DNA of 64,000 nt from Pseudaestuariivita atlantica (GTDB taxonomy: Bacteria; Pseudomonadota; Alphaproteobacteria; Rhodobacterales; Rhodobacteraceae): positions 620,001 to 684,000 of the forward strand of contig NZ_AQQZ01000001.1 of the NCBI RefSeq assembly GCF_001205715.1, given 5' to 3'. Under the pieces are notes generated by a model. The model made no database searches. It was given only the letters and a program-made list of their open reading frames with translations, and was not told where the DNA came from. This document shows positions 8,519-16,494 of this stretch, piece by piece (within the stretch, counting starts at the first letter, position 1; each line of letters opens with the position of its first letter). A program made the translations under genes and the position numbers.

Positions 8519-9394
8519 ATAGACGGCGCAGGTACAGCCCGCCCGCCGCAGGCTGTTGCAGAACCGGTCCGCCGCCTTGCGCGTGTTCCGGCTGATCCGC
8601 GCCATCACGTAGGCGGGCTTGGTGCGCACCCGGTTGCGCACATTCACGTAATCCACCCGCTCGCCCTTCACCGCACCGCGACAGGCCGCCGTCTGCCGCC
8701 GGAACGCGGCCTTCGACTTGGCCTGCGTCGTGCCCCATGCCAGCTGCACGCCCCACGGTTTCAGCACCGGCTCGGGCGGGGTGATCTTCAGCTTGGTCAG
8801 GCGCCGCCCGCGCGCCAGCGCATGGCAGGCCTCGATAAACCCCTTGCCGGGATCGAGCCGCAGGTCGAGCTTGTCCGGCGGCGTGTCCCGCCACGTCTCG
8901 GCCGTCAACCCGGTGATGATGCGCACGTAATTAATCGTCTCCCGCGCCAGCCCGCCGCCCTGCATCAACCCCTCGGCCCGCCGCTCGCCCCCGTTATACC
9001 CCACGGCCGCCAGTCCCATATTGCCGTAGCGCCGCTGCATCTCGCCCAGGTATTCCGCCGAGTGTTCCAGCGCCTCCGCCGGATTATAGGGGTCGCGCAA
9101 CCCGCGCAGCTTCGCCGTCGACCGGATGAACTGCGCGATCCCCATCGCGTTCGCCGGGCTCAAGGCGTTCGGATCGAACCGACTCTCCTGCCAGATCAGC
9201 CGGGTAAAGAAATAGCGGTTCAGCCCGTGCGCCCGCGCGAAATAATCCAGCGCCTGGCAGGTGTCATGCACGAAATGCGCCGGCCGGATGCACATGACGT
9301 GATCCCACTCGCCCGACGAACACCACCCCTCGCGCGGATCGGCCCATGCCGGACCCGCCCACAGCATGAGAAAAAGGAGAAGTCTCGCACGCAT
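8504..9394 (-). CDS. Lytic murein transglycosylase, SLT domain
   Basis: A 296-residue exported protein: signal peptide (about residues 1-19, ending AGPAWA), then an SLT/lysozyme-like domain with catalytic Glu in IWQESRFDPNALSP, followed by AMGIAQFI and the GYNGGERR motif. It cleaves the MurNAc-GlcNAc bond of peptidoglycan with formation of anhydro ends. The C-terminal 100 residues are basic with a pair of cysteines (AGCTCAVY) and are not part of the catalytic domain. The ATG at 9394 is supported by GGGAAGAGG just upstream. Confidence 0.85.
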   Translation of the reverse strand: MRARLLLFLMLWAGPAWADPREGWCSSGEWDHVMCIRPAHFVHDTCQALDYFARAHGLNRYFFTRLIWQESRFDPNALSPANAMGIAQFIRSTAKLRGLRDPYNPAEALEHSAEYLGEMQRRYGNMGLAAVGYNGGERRAEGLMQGGGLARETINYVRIITGLTAETWRDTPPDKLDLRLDPGKGFIEACHALARGRRLTKLKITPPEPVLKPWGVQLAWGTTQAKSKAAFRRQTAACRGAVKGERVDYVNVRNRVRTKPAYVMARISRNTRKAADRFCNSLRRAGCTCAVYSNRQ

Positions 9395-9462
9395 GCCTCT
9401 TCCCTTTATCATTTTCACCAACAGGTTTAGGGGAATTGAAGGCTCCACGTAAGGCTCCGCGC

Positions 9463-10965
9463 ATGTCGTTCTTTGGCAAACTCAAAAACCGTCTCTTCAA
9501 ATCCTCGTCGCGCCTCGAAGAAGGGCTCGATGCGATCGTCGAAGACGGCGGGGTCGAGGAAACGGTCGAAGAGGAGGTCACGCCCGTCGATGACCGGATG
9601 GAGACGCCCTCCGAAGCGGTCGCCGACGTGCCCGACGCCACCCCGCGCGACGACGCGCCCGTCGCCGCCGATCCGCTCGCGGACGATCCGCTCCCATCCC
9701 CGGCCTCCGCCGCCCCGGCCCCCGTATCTCACGCCCCCACGCCCGAGCCCGACCTCGCCCCGGCCCCCGATCTCGCCCCCGCCGCACCTCCCGCACCCGA
9801 CGACATCCCCCAGCCGGCCCCCGCGCCCGACCTGCCGCCGGAGCCCGCACCGGCCCCCGAACCCGACCTGCCACCGGACCCCGCGCCCGAACCCATACCC
9901 CAACCCGCGCCCACACCGGACCCCGCACCCCAACCCGAACCGACCCCTGAACCCAAACCCGACCTCCCGCCCGTCCCGGCACCCGAACCCGCACCGGCCC
10001 CGGCCCCCGAACCGCCACGCCCCGCACCCGCCGCCGACCCGACCCCCGTCGCCGAAGAGGCCGCTCCCGCACGCCCCGGCTTCTTCGGCCGCCTCATGGG
10101 CCGCGCCGCGCCGCGCCAGGTCGTCCGGCGCGAGCTGGACGACGACATGCTCGAAGCGCTCGAAGAGCTCCTGATCACCGCCGATATGGGCGTCGACACC
10201 GCCCTGCGCGTGACCGCCAACATGGCCGAGGGCCGCATGGGCAAACGCCTCTCCACCGACGAGATCAAGGGCCTCCTGGCCGACGAGATTGCCCGCATCA
10301 TGGAGCCCGTCGCCAAACCCATGCCGCTCTACGCCCAGAAACCGCAGGTCGTGCTGGTGGTGGGCGTGAACGGGTCGGGCAAGACCACGACCATCGGCAA
10401 ACTTGCCTCCCAGTTCCGCGCCGCCGGCAAGAAGGTGGTGATCGCCGCGGGCGACACCTTCCGCGCGGCGGCGGTCGAACAATTGCAGGTCTGGGGCGAC
10501 CGCGCCGGCGTGCCGGTCCTCACGGCCCCCGAAGGCTCCGACCCTGCCTCGCTCGCCTATGATGCCATGGAACAGGCCCGCCGCGACGGCGCCGACCTTC
10601 TGATGATCGACACCGCCGGCCGCCTGCAAAACCGCGCCGACCTGATGGAGGAACTGGCCAAGATCGTCCGCGTCATCCGCAAGCAGGACCCCGACGCCCC
10701 CCACAACACGCTCCTCGTCCTCGACGCCACCACCGGCCAGAACGCGCTTGCGCAGGTCGAGACGTTCCAGAAACTCGCCGACGTCACCGGCCTCGTCATG
10801 ACCAAGCTTGACGGCACCGCCCGCGGCGGCATCCTCGTCGCACTCGCCGACAAGTTCGGCCTGCCGATCCACGCCATCGGCGTCGGCGAAAAGATCGACG
10901 ACCTCGCCCCCTTCGACCCGCAGGACTTCGCCGCCGCCCTCACGGGTCACGACCTCGGCCGATGA
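9463..10965 (+). CDS. ftsY: Signal recognition particle receptor FtsY
   Basis: A 500-residue SRP receptor. The N-terminus (MSFFGKLKNRLFKSSSRLEEG) is the usual amphipathic start. Residues about 65-205 are an unusually long Pro/Ala/Glu-rich linker. The NG domain (about 205-500) has all G motifs: P-loop NGSGKTTT, DTFRAAA, DTAGRLQNR, TKLDGTARGG and GVGEKIDDLAPF. It docks ribosome-SRP complexes at the membrane and hydrolyses GTP together with Ffh. The ATG at 9463 matches family starts; a TTG nine codons earlier is less likely. Confidence 0.95.
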   Translation: MSFFGKLKNRLFKSSSRLEEGLDAIVEDGGVEETVEEEVTPVDDRMETPSEAVADVPDATPRDDAPVAADPLADDPLPSPASAAPAPVSHAPTPEPDLAPAPDLAPAAPPAPDDIPQPAPAPDLPPEPAPAPEPDLPPDPAPEPIPQPAPTPDPAPQPEPTPEPKPDLPPVPAPEPAPAPAPEPPRPAPAADPTPVAEEAAPARPGFFGRLMGRAAPRQVVRRELDDDMLEALEELLITADMGVDTALRVTANMAEGRMGKRLSTDEIKGLLADEIARIMEPVAKPMPLYAQKPQVVLVVGVNGSGKTTTIGKLASQFRAAGKKVVIAAGDTFRAAAVEQLQVWGDRAGVPVLTAPEGSDPASLAYDAMEQARRDGADLLMIDTAGRLQNRADLMEELAKIVRVIRKQDPDAPHNTLLVLDATTGQNALAQVETFQKLADVTGLVMTKLDGTARGGILVALADKFGLPIHAIGVGEKIDDLAPFDPQDFAAALTGHDLGR

Positions 10966-10974
10966 GCACGCGTC

Positions 10975-11036
10975 CCACCTTCTTCGGTTCCGAAATACCT
11001 CGGGGGTCCGGGGGCCGCGCCCCCGGCGGCTGGCCA
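10975..11036 (+). repeat. Intergenic palindromic repeat, family B copy 1
   Basis: The order CCTTCTTC, AAATA, TCGGGG, GTCC, then a GGGGGC-GCCCCC hairpin (near 11013-11027) recurs at 39431-39486 on the other strand and in part at 39505-39580. Here the element fills the gap between ftsY and the EamA gene and covers where a start codon would be expected. Confidence 0.6.
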
Positions 11037-11932
11037 TCGCGGACCTGATCCTTTCCATCGAAGGCACGCCCGCCGGCACCCGCGCGGCGCTGATCTTCGC
11101 GCTCTGCTCGGCCTTCCTGCACGCGCTCTTCGGTGCCCTGCAAAAGGGCCGCCACGACCCATGGGTCACGCGCGGCGCGATCGACGGCTGGCTCGCCGTG
11201 CTTTCGGCCCCGATGGCGCTGTTTCTCGTGCCATGGCCGCAAGGGACCGAGTGGATCCTGATCTTCGGCGCGCTGGTCATCCACTTCGCCTACAAGGTCG
11301 GCATGGCGCTGGCCTACTCGCGCGGCGCCTACACCGTGGTCTACCCGGTGGTGCGCGGGACAGGGCCGCTCTTCACCGTGGTCGGCGCCTACCTGATCTT
11401 CGGCGAGACCTTTTCGCCGACCCAGTGGCTCGGCGTGGCGGTCGTGCTCGCGGGCATCTTCGGGCTGGCCGCCTACAACCTGCACACCATCACCGTGGCG
11501 CGCGACACGCTGGCGCCCGCGCTCTGGTTCGCGGTGGCGACCGGCGGGCTGGTTGCGCTTTATACCACGTGGGACGCCTACGGCATCCGCGCCACGCCCA
11601 ACCCCTTCACCTTCCTCGCATGGTTCTTCTTCATCACCGCGCTCGACTTCCCCGTGATCGGCTACCTGCGCTGGCGCCGCGACCCGGTCGAACCGGGCCC
11701 GCTCCTGCGCCGCGGCCTCGCCGGCGCGCTCATCGCCTATGGCTCCTTCGGCTTCGTCATCCTCGCCACCCGGCTCGACAAGGTGGGCGAGGCCGCCATC
11801 CTGCGCGAAAGCTCCACCGTCTTCGCCGCGATCCTCGGCTGGGCGCTCCTGGGCGAAACCGTCGGCCCGCGCCGCGCCGCGCTGATGTGCCTGATCGCTG
11901 CCGGGGCCGTCATCGTCGAATTCGGCGGCTAG
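11030..11932 (+). CDS. EamA-family (DMT) membrane transporter, start unclear
   Basis: About 300 residues with ten hydrophobic segments in two homologous halves, as in EamA drug/metabolite transporters; the motif VYPVVRGTGPLFT in the first half and the repeat of the fold (LRESSTVFAAILGWALLGE) in the second support this. The transported substrate is unknown. No ATG, GTG or TTG in this frame lies between the end of ftsY and the first membrane helix: the only candidates are CTG codons at 11030 and 11045. The missing start coincides with a dispersed palindromic repeat. The coordinate given is therefore a guess for the 5' end; the 3' end is certain. Confidence 0.75.
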   Translation: MAIADLILSIEGTPAGTRAALIFALCSAFLHALFGALQKGRHDPWVTRGAIDGWLAVLSAPMALFLVPWPQGTEWILIFGALVIHFAYKVGMALAYSRGAYTVVYPVVRGTGPLFTVVGAYLIFGETFSPTQWLGVAVVLAGIFGLAAYNLHTITVARDTLAPALWFAVATGGLVALYTTWDAYGIRATPNPFTFLAWFFFITALDFPVIGYLRWRRDPVEPGPLLRRGLAGALIAYGSFGFVILATRLDKVGEAAILRESSTVFAAILGWALLGETVGPRRAALMCLIAAGAVIVEFGG

Positions 11933-11935
11933 GCG

Positions 11936-11959
11936 GCAAGCATTTTCGAAAATGCTTGC
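11936..11959. terminator. Perfect 24-base palindrome after the EamA gene
   Basis: GCAAGCATTTTCGAAAATGCTTGC is a perfect self-complement that starts 4 bases after the stop codon. It probably forms a transcript-end hairpin. Similar A/T-cored palindromes follow zapA (50210) and lie in the 39.5 kb intergenic region. Confidence 0.5.
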
Positions 11960-12025
11960 ACCGCTCGCGGGCCGCGTCCCGCAATCGCCGTTGCCCCCGC
12001 CGCGCCATGTGCCTAAATGGGGCCC

Positions 12026-12646
12026 ATGGCTGACCAGACCCCGCGCGAGATCAACCCCTTCCTGCGACAATTGCTCGAACTCGGGCCTCCGATTGCGTTC
12101 TTCGTGATCTACCTGCGCCTGCGCGACCAGGTCTTCACCTGGGGCGGGGTCGAGTATTCCGGCTTCATCGTCGCCACCATCATCTTCGTCCCGATCATGC
12201 TGATCGCCATGGGCATCCTGTGGAAACTGACGGGGCAATTGTCGCGCCTGCAGATCTTCACCGCCGTGATCGTCGTCTTCTTCGGCGCGCTCACGTGGTG
12301 GTTCAACGACGAACGCTTCTTCAAGATGAAGACGACGCTGGTCTACGGCTTCTTCGCCACCTTGCTGGGGATCGGGCTGGTGCAGGGCAAAAGCTACCTC
12401 GCCTATGTCCTGTCGGACGCCCTGCCGCTCAAGCCCGAGGCATGGATGACGCTGACGCGCCGCCTGATGCTGGCTTTCATCGCGCTTGCCGTCGCGAACG
12501 AAATCATCTGGCGCACGATGTCGACCGACCTCTGGGTCAAGATCGAAACCTTCGGCTTCCCCATCGCGCTCTTCGCCTTCCTGTGGTTCCAGTTCGCCTC
12601 CCTCGGCGCGTTCGAGGATGAAGGCGGGCAAGGCGACAAATCCTGA
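12026..12646 (+). CDS. yciB: Inner membrane septation protein YciB/IspZ family
   Basis: A 206-residue protein with about six membrane segments, matching the IspZ/YciB family (start region ELGPPIAFFVIYLR, then LTWWFNDERFFKMKTTLVYG and a C-terminal WFQFASLG). Family members are linked to septation and envelope integrity. The ATG at 12026 begins MADQTPREINP; an in-frame ATG three codons earlier is possible. It follows ftsY and the EamA gene on the same strand, but a palindrome at 11936 suggests separate transcription. Confidence 0.9.
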   Translation: MADQTPREINPFLRQLLELGPPIAFFVIYLRLRDQVFTWGGVEYSGFIVATIIFVPIMLIAMGILWKLTGQLSRLQIFTAVIVVFFGALTWWFNDERFFKMKTTLVYGFFATLLGIGLVQGKSYLAYVLSDALPLKPEAWMTLTRRLMLAFIALAVANEIIWRTMSTDLWVKIETFGFPIALFAFLWFQFASLGAFEDEGGQGDKS

Positions 12647-12791
12647 CGAAACCTTGCGCTACCGCGCGCCGCGCCGCCCCGATCAGCCCTTCGTGAACAC
12701 GATGTGAACGCCCCGCGCGCACTCCAGTCGCGGGCTAGGCGATCTGCTCAGATTCGGGGGGTATTCTGTGTAATTCGAGCAGAACGCCCCG

Positions 12792-13454
12792 CTATTTCGG
12801 GCCGGGATCCTTCCGCAGCTCGGCATGCAGCGCGCGCCCCGCCTGCACGCCCGGCCGCGCCGCCATTTGGTCCAGCCAGCGGGCAAGGTGCGGCTTGTCG
12901 TCCAGCGTCTGCTGCTGCCCTTCCCATAACGAGGCCCACGGCCAGATCGCCATGTCCGCAATGCTGTAGAAATCGCCCGCCACGAACTCGTTGTCGGCCA
13001 GACGCCTGTCAAGAACGCCGTATAACCGACCGGTTTCATTGCGATATCTGTCCTTGGCATAGGGGATGTCCCGCGGCGGATCGGCGCGTGGCGCGAATTT
13101 CAGGAAATGGTGCGCCTGACCCGCCATCGGCCCCACTCCGCCCATCTGCCACATCAGCCATTCGTTGACCGCGATCCGCTCCCGCGCCGTCTTGCCGCCG
13201 AAAAGCCCCGTCTTTTCAGACAGGTAGAGCAGGATCGCACCGGACTCGAAGACCGAAACCGGCGCCCCGTCCGGCCCGTCATGGTCCACGATCGCCGGCA
13301 TCCGGTTGTTCGGCGCGATCTTCAAAAAGTCCGGCCTGAACTGGTCACCTTGCCCGATATTCACCAGATGCGTCTGAAAATCGAGCTCCATCTCGTTGAG
13401 AGAAATGGATATTTTCCATCCATTCGGAGTGGGCCAGTAATAAAGGTCGATCAT
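12792..13454 (-). CDS. Glutathione S-transferase, YghU/YfcG-like
   Basis: A 220-residue GST: thioredoxin-like N-terminal domain (MIDLYYWPTPNGWKISI, then NNRMPAIVDHDGPDG and VFESGAILLYLSEKTG, the glutathione-binding ESGAI stretch) and an all-helical C-terminal domain (from about residue 90, WQMGGVGPMAGQAHHF). These features are those of the nu-class enzymes with disulfide-bond oxidoreductase activity. It is transcribed away from metZ; the gap between them holds the SAM riboswitch of metZ. The physiological substrate cannot be told. Confidence 0.9.
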   Translation of the reverse strand: MIDLYYWPTPNGWKISISLNEMELDFQTHLVNIGQGDQFRPDFLKIAPNNRMPAIVDHDGPDGAPVSVFESGAILLYLSEKTGLFGGKTARERIAVNEWLMWQMGGVGPMAGQAHHFLKFAPRADPPRDIPYAKDRYRNETGRLYGVLDRRLADNEFVAGDFYSIADMAIWPWASLWEGQQQTLDDKPHLARWLDQMAARPGVQAGRALHAELRKDPGPK

Positions 13455-13553
13455 GCAAAGGCTCCCGTCATCGCCGCCACTCTGGGCGGGAACGGGCGGC
13501 GCGGCAACCCGCTTCGCGGTTGACGCTGCAAGTGCGAAAGAGTAATCAGAAAC

Positions 13554-13608
13554 CCGTGGCGATTTGTTACCGGATTGCGGGCCACGTTAAACATGCCGCT
13601 AAAGAGGT
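13554..13608 (+). promoter_or_regulatory. SAM-II riboswitch before metZ
   Basis: CGTGGC (13555-13560) pairs with GCCACG (13581-13586) to make the P1 stem. The loop GATTTGTTACCGGATTGCGG and the tail GTTAAACATGCCGCTAAAGAGG match the SAM-II layout, with GCGG in the loop able to pair with CCGC in the tail (pseudoknot) and the conserved GCTAAAGAGG 3' end. SAM-II switches control methionine genes in Alphaproteobacteria. The aptamer lies 77 bases before the metZ start and is followed by a terminator hairpin. Confidence 0.85.
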
Positions 13609-13620
13609 CAGGACGTGAAA

Positions 13621-13656
13621 GCCCCCCTTTCCGCTGACCCGGATCGGGGGTTTTTC
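13621..13656 (+). terminator. Terminator hairpin downstream of the SAM-II aptamer
   Basis: A C-run at 13622-13627 pairs with GGGGG at 13646-13650, followed by TTTTTC. It lies between the aptamer and metZ. This suggests control by early termination, although many SAM-II switches are thought to act on translation; a GGAGG ribosome site follows at 13675. Confidence 0.6.
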
Positions 13657-13684
13657 TTTGGGCTTCAAGCCCTTGGAGGTCAAA

Positions 13685-14860
13685 ATGACACGTTCGAAAC
13701 GCACTGACATGGTCCATGGCGGCACCCGTCGCAGCCAGTATGGCGAGGTGAGCGAGGCGCTCTTTCTCACCCAGGGCTTCGTCTATGACAGCGCCGAAGC
13801 CGCCGCCGCCCGCTTCGTCGAGGCGGGCGAGGACGAATACATCTATGCCCGCTACGGCAACCCCACGGTGCGCATGTTCGAAGAGCGCATGGCGCTGTGC
13901 GAGGGGGCCGAAGACGCCTTTGCCACCGCCAGCGGCATGGCGGCGGTCTCCGGCGCGCTGTTGTCCCTGTTGCGCGCGGGCGATCACGTCGTATCGGCGC
14001 GGGCGCTGTTCGGCTCCTGTCTTTACGTGCTCGAAGAGATCCTGACCCGCTACGGGGTGGAGGTCACCTTTGTCGACGGCACGGATCTGTCGCAATGGGA
14101 AAAGGCAATCAGGCCAGATACTAAGGCGGTGTTCTTCGAGTCGCTTGCGAACCCGACCCTCGACGTGGTCGACATCGCGGGCGTGGCCCGGCTGGCCCGC
14201 GCGCAGGGCGCCACGGTGATCGTCGACAACGTCTTTTCAACCCCGGTCTATTCCCGCGCTATCGAACAAGGTGCCGACATCGTGGTCTATTCCACGACCA
14301 AGCATGTGGACGGGCAGGGGCGGATGCTGGGCGGCGTGATCCTCGGGCGGCGCGACCATGTCCGCAAGGTGGTCGAACCCTACATGAAACATACCGGCGG
14401 CGCGATGAGCCCGTTCACCGCCTGGGTCATGCTTAAGGGATTGGAAACACTTGATCTTCGCGTCCGAGCGCAAACCGCGACCGCGACCCATCTTGCAGAG
14501 GCATTGGCAGGTCATTCCCGGCTCGACCGCATGATCTATCCCGGCCATCCCAGCCATCCCCAGCACGCGCTTGTCGAACGGCAGATGGGCGCGGGCGGCA
14601 CCGTTCTGGCGCTCGACATCGCGGGCGGGCAGGAGGCCGCCTTCCGCTTCCTCAACGCGCTGGAAATCGTATTGATTTCCAATAACTTGGGAGATGCAAA
14701 GTCAATTGCTACGCATCCCACCACCACCACCCACCAACGCCTGACCGAAGACCAGCGCGCCGCGCTCGGCATCACGCCGGGTCTTGTGAGATTGTCGGTC
14801 GGGATCGAGGATCCGGCCGATCTGGCGGGGGATATCCTACAGGCGCTCGACCGAATCTGA
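13685..14860 (+). CDS. metZ: O-succinylhomoserine sulfhydrylase (PLP enzyme)
   Basis: A 391-residue Cys/Met-metabolism PLP enzyme. The PLP lysine lies in YSTTKHVDGQGRMLGG, with the cofactor-binding YARYGNPTVRMFE and [15 protein letters not shown] segments upstream and the C-terminal TTTTHQRLT and LVRLSVGIED motifs. The GQGRMLGG form and the SAM-controlled leader fit MetZ, which makes homocysteine directly from O-succinyl- or O-acetylhomoserine and sulfide. The ATG at 13685 is set by a GGAGG six bases upstream. It is transcribed as a single gene. Another trans-sulfuration enzyme of this fold lies at 55.8 kb. Confidence 0.93.
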   Translation: MTRSKRTDMVHGGTRRSQYGEVSEALFLTQGFVYDSAEAAAARFVEAGEDEYIYARYGNPTVRMFEERMALCEGAEDAFATASGMAAVSGALLSLLRAGDHVVSARALFGSCLYVLEEILTRYGVEVTFVDGTDLSQWEKAIRPDTKAVFFESLANPTLDVVDIAGVARLARAQGATVIVDNVFSTPVYSRAIEQGADIVVYSTTKHVDGQGRMLGGVILGRRDHVRKVVEPYMKHTGGAMSPFTAWVMLKGLETLDLRVRAQTATATHLAEALAGHSRLDRMIYPGHPSHPQHALVERQMGAGGTVLALDIAGGQEAAFRFLNALEIVLISNNLGDAKSIATHPTTTTHQRLTEDQRAALGITPGLVRLSVGIEDPADLAGDILQALDRI

Positions 14861-14980
14861 CTCACCTTGTCTTAAATTGTCATGATCCGACCGCGCGTTC
14901 ATATCGTATTAACCTCTGAGATGGATAACTGGTGCCAGCATCCCTATGTTGAGGATCGCAGTTAGGACGAGGAGGGGACA

Positions 14981-16066
14981 ATGAACATCCATACCCCTGG
15001 AATCAGTAAGTCGCCGGACCGCAAGGAAGCCGAAGAGGCATTGTCTATTCTGCGTCGATGGGCGCAAACCGCGACGGAAACGGACCTGGACTCGCTGACG
15101 CCCGACATGAAGGCGCTGGCGCAGGTCGCGGCGCCGTTCGAACGCGTCTATCCCGACACGTTCGCGGTGGACACCGCGTACAAATCCAGCCTGCCTGACC
15201 TGCAAAACGGCCCCTCGTCGCTGATCCGCGGCGCGAAACGGATGATCCAGCACGTGGGCATCTCGAATTTCCGCCTGCCGATCCGTTACCAGACGCGCGA
15301 CAACGGCGACGTTCAGCTTGAAACCAGCGTGACCGGCACCGTCAGCCTCGAGGCCGAGAAGAAAGGCATCAACATGTCGCGCATCATGCGCACCTTTTAT
15401 GGCCATGCCGAAAAGACGTTCTCGTTCGGCGTGATCGAAGCGGCGCTGGACGATTACAAGACCGACCTCGAAAGCTTTGACGCGCGCATCCAGATGCGCT
15501 GCTCCTTCCCGATGAAGGTCGAAAGCCTGCGCTCGGGCCTGTCGGGCTACCAGTACTACGACATCGCGCTTGAACTGATCGAGGTGGAGGGCGTGCGCCG
15601 CAAGGTGGTGCATCTCGACTATGTCTATTCCTCGACCTGCCCGTGCTCGCTGGAGCTGAGCGAACATGCGCGGGCCACCCGCAACCAGCTGGCCACGCCG
15701 CATTCGCAGCGGTCGGTCGCGCGCATCTCGGTCGAGGTGACGGGCGAGGAGTGCCTGTGGTTCGAGGACCTGATCGACCTGTGCCGCAACGCCATTCCGA
15801 CCGAGACGCAGGTGATGGTCAAGCGCGAGGACGAACAGGCGTTTGCAGAACTGAACGCGGCCAACCCGATCTTCGTCGAGGACGCGGCGCGGCTTTTCGC
15901 GCTGTCGCTTCAGGGCGATTCGCGTATCGGCGATTTCCGCGTGGTGGCAAGCCACCAGGAAAGCCTGCACAGCCACGACGCGGTTTCGGTCCTGACCGAG
16001 GGACCGACCTTTGCCGCCGACAGCCTTGACCCGACGCTGTTCAAATCGCTCTACCACGTGGGCTGA
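14981..16066 (+). CDS. folE2: GTP cyclohydrolase IB (FolE2)
   Basis: A 361-residue GTP cyclohydrolase of the FolE2 type, which makes dihydroneopterin triphosphate from GTP for folate synthesis. The metal/catalytic Cys lies in SSTCPCSLELSEH, with LIRGAKRMIQHVGISN upstream and NPIFVEDAARL and ASHQESLHSHDA downstream. The start is supported by GAGGAGGGG just before the ATG. FolE2 can use metals other than zinc and is sometimes under Zur control; I see no convincing Zur box in the 120 bases upstream. A terminator follows. Confidence 0.95.
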   Translation: MNIHTPGISKSPDRKEAEEALSILRRWAQTATETDLDSLTPDMKALAQVAAPFERVYPDTFAVDTAYKSSLPDLQNGPSSLIRGAKRMIQHVGISNFRLPIRYQTRDNGDVQLETSVTGTVSLEAEKKGINMSRIMRTFYGHAEKTFSFGVIEAALDDYKTDLESFDARIQMRCSFPMKVESLRSGLSGYQYYDIALELIEVEGVRRKVVHLDYVYSSTCPCSLELSEHARATRNQLATPHSQRSVARISVEVTGEECLWFEDLIDLCRNAIPTETQVMVKREDEQAFAELNAANPIFVEDAARLFALSLQGDSRIGDFRVVASHQESLHSHDAVSVLTEGPTFAADSLDPTLFKSLYHVG

Positions 16067-16086
16067 GCGGAGCCACCGGTTTGGCG

Positions 16087-16122
16087 CCGCGTCCACCGCT
16101 GCGGTGGGCGCGGTTTGTCTTT
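16087..16122 (+). terminator. Terminator after folE2
   Basis: A 12-base stem (CCGCGTCCACCG with CGGTGGGCGCGG, one G-T pair) and a three-base loop are followed by TTTGTCTTT. It separates folE2 from the long rne leader. Confidence 0.8.
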
Positions 16123-16494
16123 AGGCCCTTGTGTTTCCAATGCTCGTCCCCTTAATGTGACCCAAGGTGTGACGCGATATCGCGCCACCCTTTCACGAGA
16201 TTCACTGCCGGCCGGGCAGGACCACCACGTGGACCCGCCGCCGGCATGATTTTTGGCCCAACCGGGCCAACACGAACGCCCGGCGGCAAGCGCCGAGGGC
16301 ACCTGAACGGGCACACCGGCGGATTTCCGCGCGCTGTGTCGGAGAAGAAACGCGATGACGCGCGCGACCGCATCCACTGTGACAGCCGCGCCCCAAGGGG
16401 CGGGGCACGCCGCGTCATACGCCACGACAAGCCACCTCACATCGTCCGACGCGCCGCCCGGCGTGCTTTCGCGTGTGCGGTGCAGACGGACACC
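16123..16494 (+). other. Long leader region before rne, no convincing gene
   Basis: About 370 bases lie between the folE2 terminator and the RNase E start. No credible coding sequence is seen; short in-frame extensions of rne exist but are Arg/Ala-rich and lack family similarity. The region contains several GC-rich inverted repeats, for example GCCCC-AAG-GGGC near 16391-16401. In enterobacteria the rne leader folds into hairpins that RNase E cleaves to control its own level; a similar role here is an inference. Confidence 0.4.

Noticed and set aside
9427-11280. Long open frame (617 codons) antisense to ftsY
   Set aside because: It mirrors ftsY in a GC-rich gene, has Gly/Arg/Val-rich low-complexity sequence and no family similarity; a shadow of the real gene.
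16246-16494. N-terminal extension of RNase E into the leader
   Set aside because: The residues are basic and unlike any RNase E N-terminus; MAKKMLIDATH at 16495 is the family start.
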